Below, one piece after another: positions 7,668-17,263 of a stretch of 64,000 bases of DNA. The DNA is from Desulfobacter sp. (lineage in GTDB: Bacteria > Desulfobacterota > Desulfobacteria > Desulfobacterales > Desulfobacteraceae). Location of the stretch: NCBI GenBank assembly GCA_028768525.1, contig CP054837.1, forward strand, positions 4,460,001 to 4,524,000. The letters are read 5' to 3'. Each line of letters starts with the position of its first letter. Position 1 is the first letter of the stretch. Below the pieces are notes generated by a model that saw nothing but the letters and a program-made list of their open reading frames with translations, had not been told where the DNA came from and ran no database searches. A program made the translations under genes and the position numbers.

Positions 7668-8849
7668 TTAATGCTCGTCTTTGTATTCGGGATGTTCATA
7701 TAAAATTGGCATTTTGGCCGTGATGAAACGGTATACGGTAATGCCGACGAATACGACGAAGAGGGTGATGCCGATTTCAGACAGGCTGGGGAAGTACCGG
7801 TCCGCGGCGGGCAGATGGTAGTTGAAGGCCACCAGGGAAACGTTGAACCGGTTCAGGACAATGCCCAGGACGGTCCAGGCTGCGGCAATGCGGATGAACT
7901 TCAGGTTCTTTTCCCGGGCCCCCACGGAGTAGAGGATGGCAGGGAAAAGCACAAAGCCGATCATTTCCACCAGGTACCAGGCGCCCCAGCCCGTACCCAG
8001 GTAATGCCAGTTGTTGTCCACGGCCAGGCCGATAACCTTGATGCCGAAGTAGCCCATCATGATAAATGAGGCGGCCTTGCCGAATCCAAGGACCACCCCG
8101 TCAGCCTCGGCCAGGTGGGTGTCATCCATCTTGTGGTGGAGCCATTTATGGGCCATGGTCCCTTCAAAGATCACCATGGAGAGGCCGGCAAATATGGCGG
8201 AGATGAAAAAGTATACGTGCAGGTAACCCGAGTACCAGAGCGGGTGGAGCTTGGAGGGGGCGATCATGAACAGCGCCCCCAGGGAACTCTGGTGCAGGGT
8301 GGACAGCACCACGCCGAAGATGGTGAGCAGCAGGGTCAGCCGGACCACAATGGTGCGCAGCTTTTTGAACCCCAGCCATTCAAAGGCCGCCGGGGTCCAT
8401 TCGATGAAGAGTACGGTCAGGTAAAGGAATACGCAGAGGCCCACTTCAAAGAGCAGGGATGAGGTGCCCTGGGAGACAAAAATGGGGTAGGGCAGTTTCC
8501 AGGGGCGGCCCACATCGTAGTGCAGGGCAAAGACCACCAGGGCATAGCCCAGAAAGGCGGTGAGAATGGCCGGCCGGACCGCGGAGTGAAACCGTTTCAG
8601 GCCGAAGATATAGCAGGCGGCGGAGGTGGTGAATCCGCCGGCGGCCAGGGCCACGCCGCAGAGCAGGTCAAAGCCGATCCAGATACCCCAGGGATTGTTG
8701 TTGTCCAGGTTGGTGACGGCGCCCATGCCCTGGGTGAAGCGCATGAAGGTCAGAACCGCACCCACTGCCAGCACAACCGCCGTAAGTATATTAAAGGGGG
8801 TGAACCAATTATAGGGCTCAGGTTGAATTGCTTTATTTTCCTGGGACAT
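7668..8849 (-). CDS. hmcC: Hmc complex NrfD-like integral membrane subunit HmcC
   Basis: The 393-residue protein has about ten hydrophobic helices. Its sequence has the NrfD/PsrC pattern: PYNWFTPFNILTAVVLAVGA at the N-terminus and a GIWIGFDLLCGVALAAGGF segment. This family binds quinone and contains no cofactor; it anchors ferredoxin-like subunits and may move protons. The start overlaps the hmcB stop by one base (TAATG), showing translational coupling. It should connect periplasmic HmcB and HmcA to HmcD, HmcE and HmcF. Confidence 0.9.
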   Translation of the reverse strand: MSQENKAIQPEPYNWFTPFNILTAVVLAVGAVLTFMRFTQGMGAVTNLDNNNPWGIWIGFDLLCGVALAAGGFTTSAACYIFGLKRFHSAVRPAILTAFLGYALVVFALHYDVGRPWKLPYPIFVSQGTSSLLFEVGLCVFLYLTVLFIEWTPAAFEWLGFKKLRTIVVRLTLLLTIFGVVLSTLHQSSLGALFMIAPSKLHPLWYSGYLHVYFFISAIFAGLSMVIFEGTMAHKWLHHKMDDTHLAEADGVVLGFGKAASFIMMGYFGIKVIGLAVDNNWHYLGTGWGAWYLVEMIGFVLFPAILYSVGAREKNLKFIRIAAAWTVLGIVLNRFNVSLVAFNYHLPAADRYFPSLSEIGITLFVVFVGITVYRFITAKMPILYEHPEYKDEH

Positions 8850-9970
8850 TATTTATCCTCCTTACCGGCTTCGGGCGCATCTTCTGAACCGCCTTCGCCG
8901 TCAGCGGCAGCTGCCTCTGCTTCCGCCTTTTTGGCGGCCTCTTCCAGGGCCTTTTTCACTTCATTGGCCACGGCGTTCTGCTGTTCCTTGGTCATCTTAT
9001 CCTTGAGCTGGGCCAGCTGTTTGTTCATTTCGTCTGTGGCCTGGTCAATGGCTTCTTTTACGGCCGCATCCTTTTCCTCTTTGGCAATCTTATCCTTGCG
9101 CTGGGCAATGGCATAGACACCGGTGAGAAGAACCGGCCAGAGGCCCACCACGATGGGCACGGCCGCCAGGGCCCCGGAGGTGAGCTGGGGGGCCGGGGTG
9201 ACGCCTAAATCCTCTCGCATGCCGATCTGGTCAAAGGGGACGCCTGAGAGGTAGAGCCAGGAGGTGCCGCCCATCTCATGCTCCCCGTATACATGCTGGA
9301 TATAGTTGTCCGGTTTTTCATTGATCCGTTTCCAGGCCAGTTTGATCAGGTCCTTCCGCTTGCCGAAAACCAGTGCCTCTTTGGGGCAGATTTCCACGCA
9401 GCCGGGGAGTTTGCCCTCAAGGATCCGGGGGTGGCACATGGTGCACTTGGTGACCTTGGGGGTGATCGGGTCGTTATAGGTGTAGGCCGGCACGTTGAAG
9501 GGGCAGGCCACCATGCAGTAGCGGCAGCCCACACAGAGGGATTCGTCATAGATCACGGCCCCTGTTTTGTCTTTTTTGAATGCCTTTACAAAGCAGGCAG
9601 AGGCGCAGGCCGGCTCCTGGCAGTGGTTGCACTGGATTTTTGCAAACACCGGGCTTGATTTGGGCCCGGGTTGGGCCGGTTCAAATTTGTTGACCACCGT
9701 ATACGCGGCTTCGTCGGTCCTGCGCCGGGTGTCCAGCACTTTAAGGTCGTCAAAGGGTTTTTCGGGTGACCCCAGTTCATTGACCTCGTTGCAGGCCTTT
9801 TCACACTGCCGGCATCCGATGCACTTGGTGCTGTCGTGGAGGACGCCGAAGCTGTCCGGGTAGCCTTCAAAGTGCTTGTTGGATGCGGCATGGGCAATGG
9901 ACCGCACGCCGGTTGTGGCGCCGAGGGCTGCGGTGAGGCAGCCTAAAAATTTTCTTCGGGAAATAGCCAT
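8849..9970 (-). CDS. hmcB: Hmc complex periplasmic ferredoxin subunit HmcB
   Basis: The 373-residue protein starts with a twin-arginine signal (SRRKFLG, then a hydrophobic stretch and AHA near residue 28). Four [4Fe-4S] motifs follow in DmsB/HybA style: CIGCRQCEKAC, CNHCQEPACASAC, CVGCRYCMVACPF and CTMCHPR with a final CVEIC (about 50-200). A transmembrane segment lies at about 283-303 and a long charged coiled coil (KDKIAKEEK onward) ends the protein. It should relay electrons from HmcA to the NrfD-like HmcC. The C-terminal coiled coil is longer than needed for the fold and may hold the complex together. Ribosome-binding site AAGGTGG precedes the ATG. Confidence 0.9.
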   Translation of the reverse strand: MAISRRKFLGCLTAALGATTGVRSIAHAASNKHFEGYPDSFGVLHDSTKCIGCRQCEKACNEVNELGSPEKPFDDLKVLDTRRRTDEAAYTVVNKFEPAQPGPKSSPVFAKIQCNHCQEPACASACFVKAFKKDKTGAVIYDESLCVGCRYCMVACPFNVPAYTYNDPITPKVTKCTMCHPRILEGKLPGCVEICPKEALVFGKRKDLIKLAWKRINEKPDNYIQHVYGEHEMGGTSWLYLSGVPFDQIGMREDLGVTPAPQLTSGALAAVPIVVGLWPVLLTGVYAIAQRKDKIAKEEKDAAVKEAIDQATDEMNKQLAQLKDKMTKEQQNAVANEVKKALEEAAKKAEAEAAAADGEGGSEDAPEAGKEDK

Positions 9971-10006
9971 AAATCCACCTTTATATCTCTAAATACGCTT
10001 ATTTTA

Positions 10007-11641
10007 TTATTTTTTTTCGTGGCATTTGGTGCAGTCCGTGGGCAGTACGCTTTTGACCTCCATCTTCTGGTGGCAGGTAATGCACTGGCCGTGGTAGGCC
10101 CCTTTTAGCCCGGGTTTGCCCGTGGCAATATCCGGCTCTTTGCTGTGGCAGGAGGCGCACTGGGGCGGTGTCATGGTGGCCGGGCTGTTGTGGTGGCAGC
10201 CGGCGCACATGGTCAGGTCGCTCTTATGGAAGGATTTTCCCATGGCATTGTCGCCGACCTGCTTGAAAATGGCTTCCACCACGGCGCGGTGGGGGAAGCT
10301 GGAAGGCTTGTACTCCTCAGCAATGGTCTTGATTTCAACGGTTTCAGGGATATCTTCCAGATTGACTTTTGTGTAGGTTTTGGCTGCCAGGGCGTCTTTG
10401 GCCAGCCGGGCTTTTGCATGGGTGTCGTTGAGGGTCTCCGCCGGGGTGGATTTGACATCCACGGAATGGCAGGCGGCGCAGTCCTGGTCCTTAAAATCCT
10501 TTTCAGGCATCTGGGCATGGCAGCCGGCGCATTCCTTGGCGGTTTTTATCTCATTGTGGCAGCCGATGCAACTCTGGGCAGAACCGCTGTTGTGCATGGC
10601 ATCGGCCAGCTTGATATATCCGCCCTGGGCATCTCCCTTGGCCGTATGGCAGGACGCACACTCGTTCAGGGTGTCATGGTGGCAGGTCTTGCAGCTGATC
10701 CCTTTTTCCTCATGGAGTTTATGGTTAAAGGGCACGGCATCCATGTGGGCGGCTACCATTTTCTTATTGGCTGCTTCATCCTGGCCCAGGTCCTTGAATC
10801 CGGTCATCAGTGCCTGGTCAGGCTGGTTCCGGTCCAGCCTGGGCATGGCGGTGTGCTGTTTGATTTTTTTCTGGTTTTCTGCATCGTGGCAGCCGGCGCA
10901 TTCAACGGGGCCGCCTTTTTCAGCATCCCCGGCCATGGAGAGATGGCAGACTACGCAGGAATCGTGGGCGGCCTGGCGGGCCGGCCTTACTCCGTTTTCC
11001 GGCATCTGGTCGTCTGCCGTTTCTTTGTGGCAGTAGACACAGGCCGATTCCTTGCCCTTTTCATAAAAGGTGGTTTTGGCCTTCATGTTTGCACTGTGGT
11101 GGCAGGCGCTGCAATTGGCCCGCTGGTCTTTGTCGGCGGGTTTGACGGCCTTGGCTGTTTCATGGGTGTAATGAAGGGACCGGTCAAATTTAATTTTAAC
11201 CCGTGAGGAGGCGGCCCCGGGGTCGGCAGTGTGGCAGGTCCGGCACTGGGCCTCCAGGGGGCCCTGTTTCCCGGATTCTCCTTTCATCTCTGCGTGGCAG
11301 GCCACACAGTTTTCATGGTAGAGGTCCATATAGGCCTTGCCGCTGAGTGTTGAGGTCCGTTTGAATTTGAAGACAATCTTTCCCTCTTTGGCCTCATGGC
11401 ATTTGCTGCACTGGCCCTCTAGGGCGCGGGAATGCAGGTCATGCTTGAAAAATACAGGCGGCATGTCCTTTACGTCCGCGTCATCAGGGTTTTCCACAGG
11501 CGGAATGTCGATGACCAGTATATCCGGCCGCATTTCACCCGGTTCCTCCATGAGTTTGGCACTGGCAAAAACAATGAGAGGAAATAAACATAAACATGCT
11601 GCCGTTCCCAGCAACAGGCGTAAAGACCTTTGTTTTAACAT
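10007..11641 (-). CDS. hmcA: high-molecular-weight 16-haem cytochrome c HmcA
   Basis: The 544-residue protein has a Sec signal peptide (MLKQRSLRLLL and a hydrophobic core ending FASA). I count exactly sixteen CxxCH haem-attachment motifs, from CSKCH near the N-terminus to CTKCH at the end, equal to the sixteen haems of Desulfovibrio HmcA. It should collect electrons in the periplasm from hydrogenase or type I cytochrome c3 and pass them to HmcB. The start at 11641 is chosen over 11716 because it begins the signal peptide and because the promoter at 11734-11763 would place the longer start almost at the transcript end. It is the first gene of the hmc operon. Confidence 0.93.
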   Translation of the reverse strand: MLKQRSLRLLLGTAACLCLFPLIVFASAKLMEEPGEMRPDILVIDIPPVENPDDADVKDMPPVFFKHDLHSRALEGQCSKCHEAKEGKIVFKFKRTSTLSGKAYMDLYHENCVACHAEMKGESGKQGPLEAQCRTCHTADPGAASSRVKIKFDRSLHYTHETAKAVKPADKDQRANCSACHHSANMKAKTTFYEKGKESACVYCHKETADDQMPENGVRPARQAAHDSCVVCHLSMAGDAEKGGPVECAGCHDAENQKKIKQHTAMPRLDRNQPDQALMTGFKDLGQDEAANKKMVAAHMDAVPFNHKLHEEKGISCKTCHHDTLNECASCHTAKGDAQGGYIKLADAMHNSGSAQSCIGCHNEIKTAKECAGCHAQMPEKDFKDQDCAACHSVDVKSTPAETLNDTHAKARLAKDALAAKTYTKVNLEDIPETVEIKTIAEEYKPSSFPHRAVVEAIFKQVGDNAMGKSFHKSDLTMCAGCHHNSPATMTPPQCASCHSKEPDIATGKPGLKGAYHGQCITCHQKMEVKSVLPTDCTKCHEKK

Positions 11642-11733
11642 AACCCGATCCCCATTATTGGTATTAATGGGCAGGCAGTTTTGCCTGCCCCCTGTTTGTA
11701 ATTGGTAATTTCCCACTAAATTCGTAGGGATTC

Positions 11734-11763
11734 ATGTTAATGAAAAATACAGCCATTTGTCAA
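11734..11763 (-). promoter_or_regulatory. promoter of the hmc operon
   Basis: Reading on the minus strand, TTGACA (11763-11758), an 18-bp spacer and TAACAT (11739-11734) match a housekeeping promoter. Transcription would begin near 11727, about 85 nt before the hmcA start. No Rrf2 operator was recognised. Confidence 0.6.
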
Positions 11764-11929
11764 TGAAAAAGTATGATCAGGTATTCAGCTAAGGTTTTAT
11801 TTTTACAAGCAAACGTTTAGTAATAAAAAGGGCAGGGCGGAAGAACGGGTGGGGGGAGGACAGCGGTCCCGGTTCCCCCCTTGCAGGCGTCATCCGGGAC
11901 GCGAAATGGGCCATGCCATCGGCGCTGTG

Positions 11930-12331
11930 CTATCGCAGGAACTGAAGCTCCGGAATGGGGATCAGTTTTTTGCCCGGGGCCAGGCAGACCAGTTCCAGGG
12001 TACAGGAGACGGCGGGCTTTGATCCGCCGGGCCGCCAGGCCTCGTGGGTGAAGACCACCCGGTAGGGGCCGTCTTTTTCCCAGGAGGTCCGGATGTCCAG
12101 AAGGTCGCCGAATACGGCGCCGTCGTTGAAATTGAGGCTGGTTTTATATACGGCAAACCCAATGCCTTCCTCGTGCCACATCCGGGCCAGTTCGGCCACG
12201 CCGATGATATCTTCCCGGGCCCGTTCAAAGTATTTAAGGTAGTTGGCATGGTAAACCACCCCTGAGTGGTCTGTATCTTCGTAATATACCTGGGCCTTGA
12301 AATGGTGGGTGCCCCTGTCTGCTTCCGTCAT
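11930..12331 (-). CDS. YbgC-type acyl-CoA thioesterase (hotdog fold)
   Basis: The 133-residue protein matches the 4-hydroxybenzoyl-CoA thioesterase/YbgC group. The catalytic signature YYEDTDHSGVVYHANYLKYF lies at about residues 16-35, where Asp20 of EDTD is the catalytic acid position, followed by FERARED. The central hotdog helix and the strands ending CTLELVCL are present. It should hydrolyse acyl-CoA in the cytoplasm. It stands alone on the minus strand, divergent from the downstream PAS kinase, and its 3' end faces the leader of hmc by about 165 bp. Confidence 0.87.
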   Translation of the reverse strand: MTEADRGTHHFKAQVYYEDTDHSGVVYHANYLKYFERAREDIIGVAELARMWHEEGIGFAVYKTSLNFNDGAVFGDLLDIRTSWEKDGPYRVVFTHEAWRPGGSKPAVSCTLELVCLAPGKKLIPIPELQFLR

Positions 12332-12519
12332 GTGTGTCCTTAAAATATTTAATTATTTAACCGGCCCCCTGGGTTCAGTCCATTCTCTTTCCATATGGGG
12401 CCGGGAGTGTTAAAATGGCCTATCTTAAAGCCTGGTGCCGCCGATTACAAGCCCGCGGTTTAATCCGGACGGGCAGACAATACGAACCGAGATCCTTTTT
12501 TGACCCAAGGAGGTTTATC

Positions 12520-14337
12520 ATGGCCGACAACACCCCCAGACTCCAGGACGCCCTGGATGTATTCGATGAAGGCATTTACATTGTCAATGAGGATTATACC
12601 GTCGAATATATGAATAAGTTCATGAGGACCTATTTCGGAGAGGGGGTGGGGAAAAAATGCTATGAAGTGCTCACCGGGGAGGATCAGCCCTGTGAGTGGT
12701 GCCGGCATGAGAAGGTGTTTAAAAAACAGGAAGCCCACCGCTCAGAAGTCTATGTACCGGCAGTGGGCAAGACCTTTGACGTGAATGAACTGCCCGTGAC
12801 CAACCGGGACGGCACCCGGGCCAAGCTTTCCATCTACAGGGATATCTCGGACGTCGTGGCCCAGAAGGCCAAACTCAAATCTTCCCTGGCCTCCTACCAG
12901 CGGCTGTTCAGGCATGTGGGGTGCGGTGTGTTTATTTCCTCCAAGGAGGGGCGGTTCCTGGATGTGAATCCGGCCCTGCTGAAGATCCTGGGGTATGAAG
13001 ACAAGGATGAGTTCCTTTCCCTGGATTTGGCGACGGATGTTTATCTCCGGCCCGAGGACCGCCTGCGGTACCAGCGGACCATAGAGAAAAAGGGGCAGGT
13101 TGTGGGCTATGAGGTCCGGTGGCGGAGGCGGGACGGCCATATCCTCCATATCCTGCTCACCTCCAACGTCCGGTACGGAGAAGGGGGGGAGGTGCTTGGA
13201 TACGAAGGCATTGTGGTTGACCAGACCCGGAGAAAACTCAGTGAAAACCAGCTCTGGGAGGCCCATAATTTTCTGGATAACATCATCTCCTGTTCCCCCA
13301 ACGCCATCATGACCATGGAGATGGACGGGGTGATCACCCTGTGGAATGAGGCGGCGGAAAAGATGTTCGGCTATGCCGCCGAAGAGGTGGCGGGCCTGAT
13401 GAATATCCGTGACATTCTGGGCAGCGAAACCACCGGCAATGTACTTGAGATGATGCGGGATGCCGGATACGGGGGCAAGGGCCGCCTCAACTCTTTTTCC
13501 CTGACCATGGAACTGGCCGGGGGAGCGCGCCTGGAAGGCAATCTTTCCGCCGGCATGATCTATGACGGTAAGGGGCGGGAACTGGCCTGGGTGGGGCTGT
13601 TTGTGGATCTCAAGGAACGGCTCCGGACCGAACGGGAACTCTCCGAAGCCCGGCAGCACCTGCTTCAGTCCGAAAAACTGGCGGCCATGGGGAGGCTTAC
13701 CTCCCAGATTGCCCACGAGCTGAACAACCCGTTGTTCGGGATCATGAATACCCTGGAATTAATGAAAACCGAAATACCGCCTTCCAATAAGCGCCGGAAA
13801 CTGTTGGACATGTCCCTGTCAGAAACCATGCGCCTGGCCGAGATGCTCAAAAAAATGCTCTCCTTCTCCAAGCCGGACCAGGAGATCCGCTCGGAGCTGG
13901 ATATTCATATGGTTCTGGACGAACTCCTGCTGCTGTATGAAAAACGGTTCCGGGAGAACAGCGTGAAGCTCAGGCTCAACCTTACGGAAGCCCCGGCCAG
14001 GATCATGGGCTCCAAGGATCAGCTCCGCCAGGTGTTCATCAACCTCTTTTCCAATGCCATGTATGCCATGCCCGACGGCGGTGAACTGAAAATCACCACC
14101 GCTGCCAATGCCACTGCCCTGAAAATAACGGTGGAGGATACGGGCACCGGGATAAATTCCAAACACATCGGCAAGATTTTTGATTCTTTTTTTACGACCA
14201 AGACCGACAGCGTCAAGGGGGTGGGATTGGGGCTATCGGTATGTTACGGATTCATCAAGGACCACGGGGGGGACATCCAGGTGGCCTCCCGCGAGGGAGA
14301 ATGGACCCGGTTCGATATTTCCCTGCCCCTGATTTAA
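12520..14337 (+). CDS. soluble PAS-domain sensor histidine kinase
   Basis: Translation from the ATG at 12520 is set by a strong AAGGAGG eight bases upstream; the frame upstream to 12415 is not needed. The 605-residue protein has no transmembrane segment. Three PAS domains follow one another (about 5-115, 130-245 and 255-375). The first carries a CYEVLTGEDQPCEWCRHEK segment with Cys residues that could hold metal or act in redox sensing. HisKA has IAHELNNPL (His399), and HATPase follows with FINLFSNAMYAMPDGG and GVGLGLSVCYGF. No response regulator is next to it. It ends 4 bp inside the convergent crcB gene. Confidence 0.88.
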   Translation: MADNTPRLQDALDVFDEGIYIVNEDYTVEYMNKFMRTYFGEGVGKKCYEVLTGEDQPCEWCRHEKVFKKQEAHRSEVYVPAVGKTFDVNELPVTNRDGTRAKLSIYRDISDVVAQKAKLKSSLASYQRLFRHVGCGVFISSKEGRFLDVNPALLKILGYEDKDEFLSLDLATDVYLRPEDRLRYQRTIEKKGQVVGYEVRWRRRDGHILHILLTSNVRYGEGGEVLGYEGIVVDQTRRKLSENQLWEAHNFLDNIISCSPNAIMTMEMDGVITLWNEAAEKMFGYAAEEVAGLMNIRDILGSETTGNVLEMMRDAGYGGKGRLNSFSLTMELAGGARLEGNLSAGMIYDGKGRELAWVGLFVDLKERLRTERELSEARQHLLQSEKLAAMGRLTSQIAHELNNPLFGIMNTLELMKTEIPPSNKRRKLLDMSLSETMRLAEMLKKMLSFSKPDQEIRSELDIHMVLDELLLLYEKRFRENSVKLRLNLTEAPARIMGSKDQLRQVFINLFSNAMYAMPDGGELKITTAANATALKITVEDTGTGINSKHIGKIFDSFFTTKTDSVKGVGLGLSVCYGFIKDHGGDIQVASREGEWTRFDISLPLI

Positions 14338-14711
14338 ACCAGCCTGGACAGGCTGAATCCGGCCCAGACGCCCAACAGGCCGAGGGTAAACTGGATGGCG
14401 GCATTCAGGGCCGCCACGCCGGCCTGGCCGTTGCGGATGAAGAAAAAAAGCTCGAATCCGAAGGTTGAAAAGGTGGTGAATCCCCCAAGAAATCCGATGA
14501 ATATCAGGGCCCGTAACTCAGGGCTGAAGACATCCCGGGTTTCTGCAATTCCGCCCAGAAGTCCGATGACAAAACACCCCGCCACATTGACGATGATGGT
14601 ACCATAGGGAAGCCAGGCATTTTTGACCAGGCCCAGGCAGATTTCATAGACCATGAACCGGCAGATGGCGCCCATGCCGCCGCCCAGCCCCACCATTGCT
14701 AATTTGAACAT
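14334..14711 (-). CDS. crcB: CrcB/FluC fluoride channel
   Basis: The 125-residue protein has four hydrophobic helices. Family marks are GLGGGMGAICRF (about 8-19), GTIIVNVAGCFVIG (about 37-50) and GFLGGFTTFSTFGFE (about 73-87), which hold the pore Asn and the Phe/Thr/Ser box of Fluc channels. These channels export fluoride as antiparallel dimers. I looked for a fluoride riboswitch in the ~190 bp upstream and could not assemble its conserved core. The gene's stop overlaps the convergent kinase gene by 4 bp. Confidence 0.92.
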   Translation of the reverse strand: MFKLAMVGLGGGMGAICRFMVYEICLGLVKNAWLPYGTIIVNVAGCFVIGLLGGIAETRDVFSPELRALIFIGFLGGFTTFSTFGFELFFFIRNGQAGVAALNAAIQFTLGLLGVWAGFSLSRLV

Positions 14712-14905
14712 TATTCCATATCCCAGGTTTATGCGTTAAATGCGTTCAGTTCATCATATCCGCCCATTCATAAAGTAAAACCCCGGGGAATGCCACCTTT
14801 AATTTTTTTGTGCTTTGACGGATCCCTGCCTTTATGATATGGCTCAATCTTTTTTTGAAAAAGGAATTAATATAATGATACAGGCATGTTGCCGGACATT
14901 CTGCC

Positions 14906-16864
14906 GTGTTTAAGCTGCAGCCCCATTCCATACGGTTTAAGCTCATTGCCAGCCTTCTGGCCGTGTCATTATTCATTGGATTGCTCTCCCTTCTGGTGGG
15001 GGGAAACCTGCTCTACCAGTCCGTGCTGGATGAGGTTAACAACCGGATCCGCCAGGATCTGAACGTGGCAAAGGTGATCTATGAGGGCCGGACCGGATCC
15101 GTGCGCACAGCCCTGGAGATAACGGTGTCTGCCCCGGGGTTTTATGCCATGGCCGCCTCGGGCGGCCCGGCCGAGGCCTTGCGGGATATCAATCCCCTTT
15201 TCAGGAATCTGAAACTGGATTTTTTTGGCATTGTGGATGTCCGCAGGCTTTGCCCCGGCAATCCAAAGAATCCGGGAGGTCCCGCCGGACTGAATCCCCT
15301 GGCGGCATACGTGCTCAAACACCGCAAAGGGGTTTCCGGCACCATTGTAATGACCCCGGAACAACTGGCCCATGAGGCCCCCGCCCTTGGGGACCGCGCC
15401 GACATTCGTCCGCTCCCGGCCCGGCAGGACGGCATGGTGGGTGGAAATCAGGAGGGCAGAACCGGTGCGGGGCTTCCGGGGCTGGCCATCGGCGCTGCCG
15501 TTCCCATCATGAAGGACGGCTGCATGGCCGGTATCATCTACGGCGGATTCCTGCTCAACGGGGATACGGCCATTGTGGATAAGATTAATGAGACAGTATT
15601 TGAAAATGAAGTGTACAAGGGCCGGAATCTGGGCACGGCCACCATCTTTTACCGGGACCTGAGGATCGCCACCAATGTGACGGATGCAGACGGAAACCGG
15701 GCCCTGGGCACCACCGCCTCTCCGGAGGTGTCCCGGACAGTGCTTGAAAAGGGGCAGCGCTGGACGGACCGGGCAAAGGTCCTGGATGACTGGTATATCA
15801 CCGCCTATGAGCCCATCACCGACATCGGCGGCAGACGGGTGGGAATGTTTTATGTGGGGGTGCTGGAGGCCAAATACCGGGATGTCCGGGAAAAGGCACT
15901 GGCCGTATTTGCGGCTATCACCCTGGCCGGCATGGCCATTGCCATGGGACTGGGCTGGCTGTTTACAGGGCGGATCATGCGGCCGGTGAGCCATTTGATC
16001 CGGGCCAGTGCCGAAATTTCCGGCGGTAATTTTTCCCCGGATATCGGTCCCATTTCCAAGGATGACATCGGCCTGCTCCAAAAGAAATTCTTGTCCATGA
16101 CCCGGGCCCTTAAGCGGCGGGAACACAGGCAGCAGGTGGAAAGCCAGATCCAGCTCATCCAGTCTGAAAAACAGGCCAGCGTCGGCAAGCTGGCTGCGGG
16201 GGTGGCCCATGAAATCAACAATCCCCTGACGGCGGTACTGACCTTTACCCATCTGATTCTTCGCCGCAAGGATCTGGCCCAGGAGGTCCGGTCAGATCTT
16301 GAAATCGTTGCCGCCCAGACCGAGCGGGTCCGGCGGATCGTTAAAAGCCTTCTGGATTTTTCCAGGCAGTCGGCCCTGGCCCCGGAATCAACGGATCTCA
16401 ACCGGTTGATTTCAGACACGGTCCGGCTGATGAAAAACCAGGCCCTGATCAAGGGCATTGATCTTTCCTTTCACCGGGATGACCGGCTTTCCCCCCTGAC
16501 CCTGGACCGCAACCAGTTCCAGAGCGTACTCATCAATATCATTCTCAATGCCCTGGATGCCACCGGCTCCGGCGGGAAAATCGAGCTGTCCGTCAACCCT
16601 AACTCTTCGGAAAAAGGGGGGGCGGTCATCCGGATTTCAGATACGGGCTGCGGGATCCCGCCCGAGCACATTAACCGGCTTTTTGATCCCTTTTTCACCA
16701 CCAAGGATGTGGGCAAGGGGACCGGCCTGGGACTTGCCGTTTCCGCCGGTGTGATTCAGCGCCACGGCGGCACCGTCAAGGTCAGATCCGCCGTAGGCGA
16801 GGGAAGCACCTTTATTATCCGGCTGCCGGAAAAACCCGCCGAGAAAAAAACACGGGAAAGGTAA
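14906..16864 (+). CDS. Cache-domain sensor histidine kinase
   Basis: The 652-residue protein starts at a GTG. TM1 is at about 11-34 and TM2 at about 333-356. The extracytoplasmic region between them (35-330) has the Cache type: two lobes, with VPIMKDGCMAGIIYGGFLL and VTDADGNRALGTTASPEV resembling ligand-binding Cache folds. HAMP follows, then HisKA with GVAHEINNPLTA (His435) and HATPase with IINIILNALDATGSGG and GTGLGLAVSAGV. Downstream by 10 bp and then 32 bp lie two receiver-containing proteins, including one fused to an FNT channel. The kinase therefore probably senses a small external ligand, perhaps an organic acid, and signals to both. The ligand is inference. Confidence 0.9.
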   Translation: MFKLQPHSIRFKLIASLLAVSLFIGLLSLLVGGNLLYQSVLDEVNNRIRQDLNVAKVIYEGRTGSVRTALEITVSAPGFYAMAASGGPAEALRDINPLFRNLKLDFFGIVDVRRLCPGNPKNPGGPAGLNPLAAYVLKHRKGVSGTIVMTPEQLAHEAPALGDRADIRPLPARQDGMVGGNQEGRTGAGLPGLAIGAAVPIMKDGCMAGIIYGGFLLNGDTAIVDKINETVFENEVYKGRNLGTATIFYRDLRIATNVTDADGNRALGTTASPEVSRTVLEKGQRWTDRAKVLDDWYITAYEPITDIGGRRVGMFYVGVLEAKYRDVREKALAVFAAITLAGMAIAMGLGWLFTGRIMRPVSHLIRASAEISGGNFSPDIGPISKDDIGLLQKKFLSMTRALKRREHRQQVESQIQLIQSEKQASVGKLAAGVAHEINNPLTAVLTFTHLILRRKDLAQEVRSDLEIVAAQTERVRRIVKSLLDFSRQSALAPESTDLNRLISDTVRLMKNQALIKGIDLSFHRDDRLSPLTLDRNQFQSVLINIILNALDATGSGGKIELSVNPNSSEKGGAVIRISDTGCGIPPEHINRLFDPFFTTKDVGKGTGLGLAVSAGVIQRHGGTVKVRSAVGEGSTFIIRLPEKPAEKKTRER

Positions 16865-16874
16865 TAACACAGGC

Positions 16875-17231
16875 ATGAATATTTTAATCATTGATGACGA
16901 CCCCATTGTTGTCCACAGCTGCTGCCGGATTCTGGAAGCCGAAGGCATAAAGGTGATGACGGCCGCCGATGTGGCATCGGGTATTCAGATGCTCAGGCAG
17001 GGGCGGTTCGACCTGGTGATCACCGACATTAAGATGCCGGGACGGGACGGATTCGACCTGATCCGGACGGTAAAGGCCGTCACCCCTGAACTGCCCGTTT
17101 TAATGATGACAGGCTATCTGACCGGGGAAACCGTGGCAAGGGGGCGGCAGGCGGGTGCCGACCAGTGTATTGCCAAGCCCTTTACCCCGGAGGAACTCGT
17201 GGCGGCGGTGAATGCCCAGGTAAGGCACTGA
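16875..17231 (+). CDS. single-domain response regulator
   Basis: The 118-residue receiver has no output domain. The acidic pocket D7-D8-D9, acceptor D51 in VITDIKMPGRDGFD, T in LMMTGYLTGE and K in CIAKPFTPEE are all present. It lies 10 bp after the Cache kinase and 32 bp before the receiver-channel fusion. It may be a phosphate sink or shuttle that tunes phosphate flow between the kinase and the channel receiver. Confidence 0.9.
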   Translation: MNILIIDDDPIVVHSCCRILEAEGIKVMTAADVASGIQMLRQGRFDLVITDIKMPGRDGFDLIRTVKAVTPELPVLMMTGYLTGETVARGRQAGADQCIAKPFTPEELVAAVNAQVRH

Positions 17232-17263
17232 GAGTAAAAATACAATAGCAAGGAGAAATAAAC

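Noticed and set aside
10145..11206. 353-codon plus-strand frame opposite hmcA
   Set aside because: Antisense shadow of the haem-motif-rich hmcA gene; its Gly/Val/His-rich text is a complement artefact.
12742..13716. 324-codon minus-strand frame opposite the PAS kinase
   Set aside because: Shadow of a strongly supported coding region; low-complexity Pro/Gly/His text.
14712..14905. Fluoride riboswitch upstream of crcB
   Set aside because: The leader has scattered GGTGG and GATGA words, but I could not form the conserved pseudoknot and core.
14969..16252. 427-codon minus-strand frame opposite the Cache kinase
   Set aside because: Shadow of the kinase gene, with no ribosome-binding site or recognisable domain.
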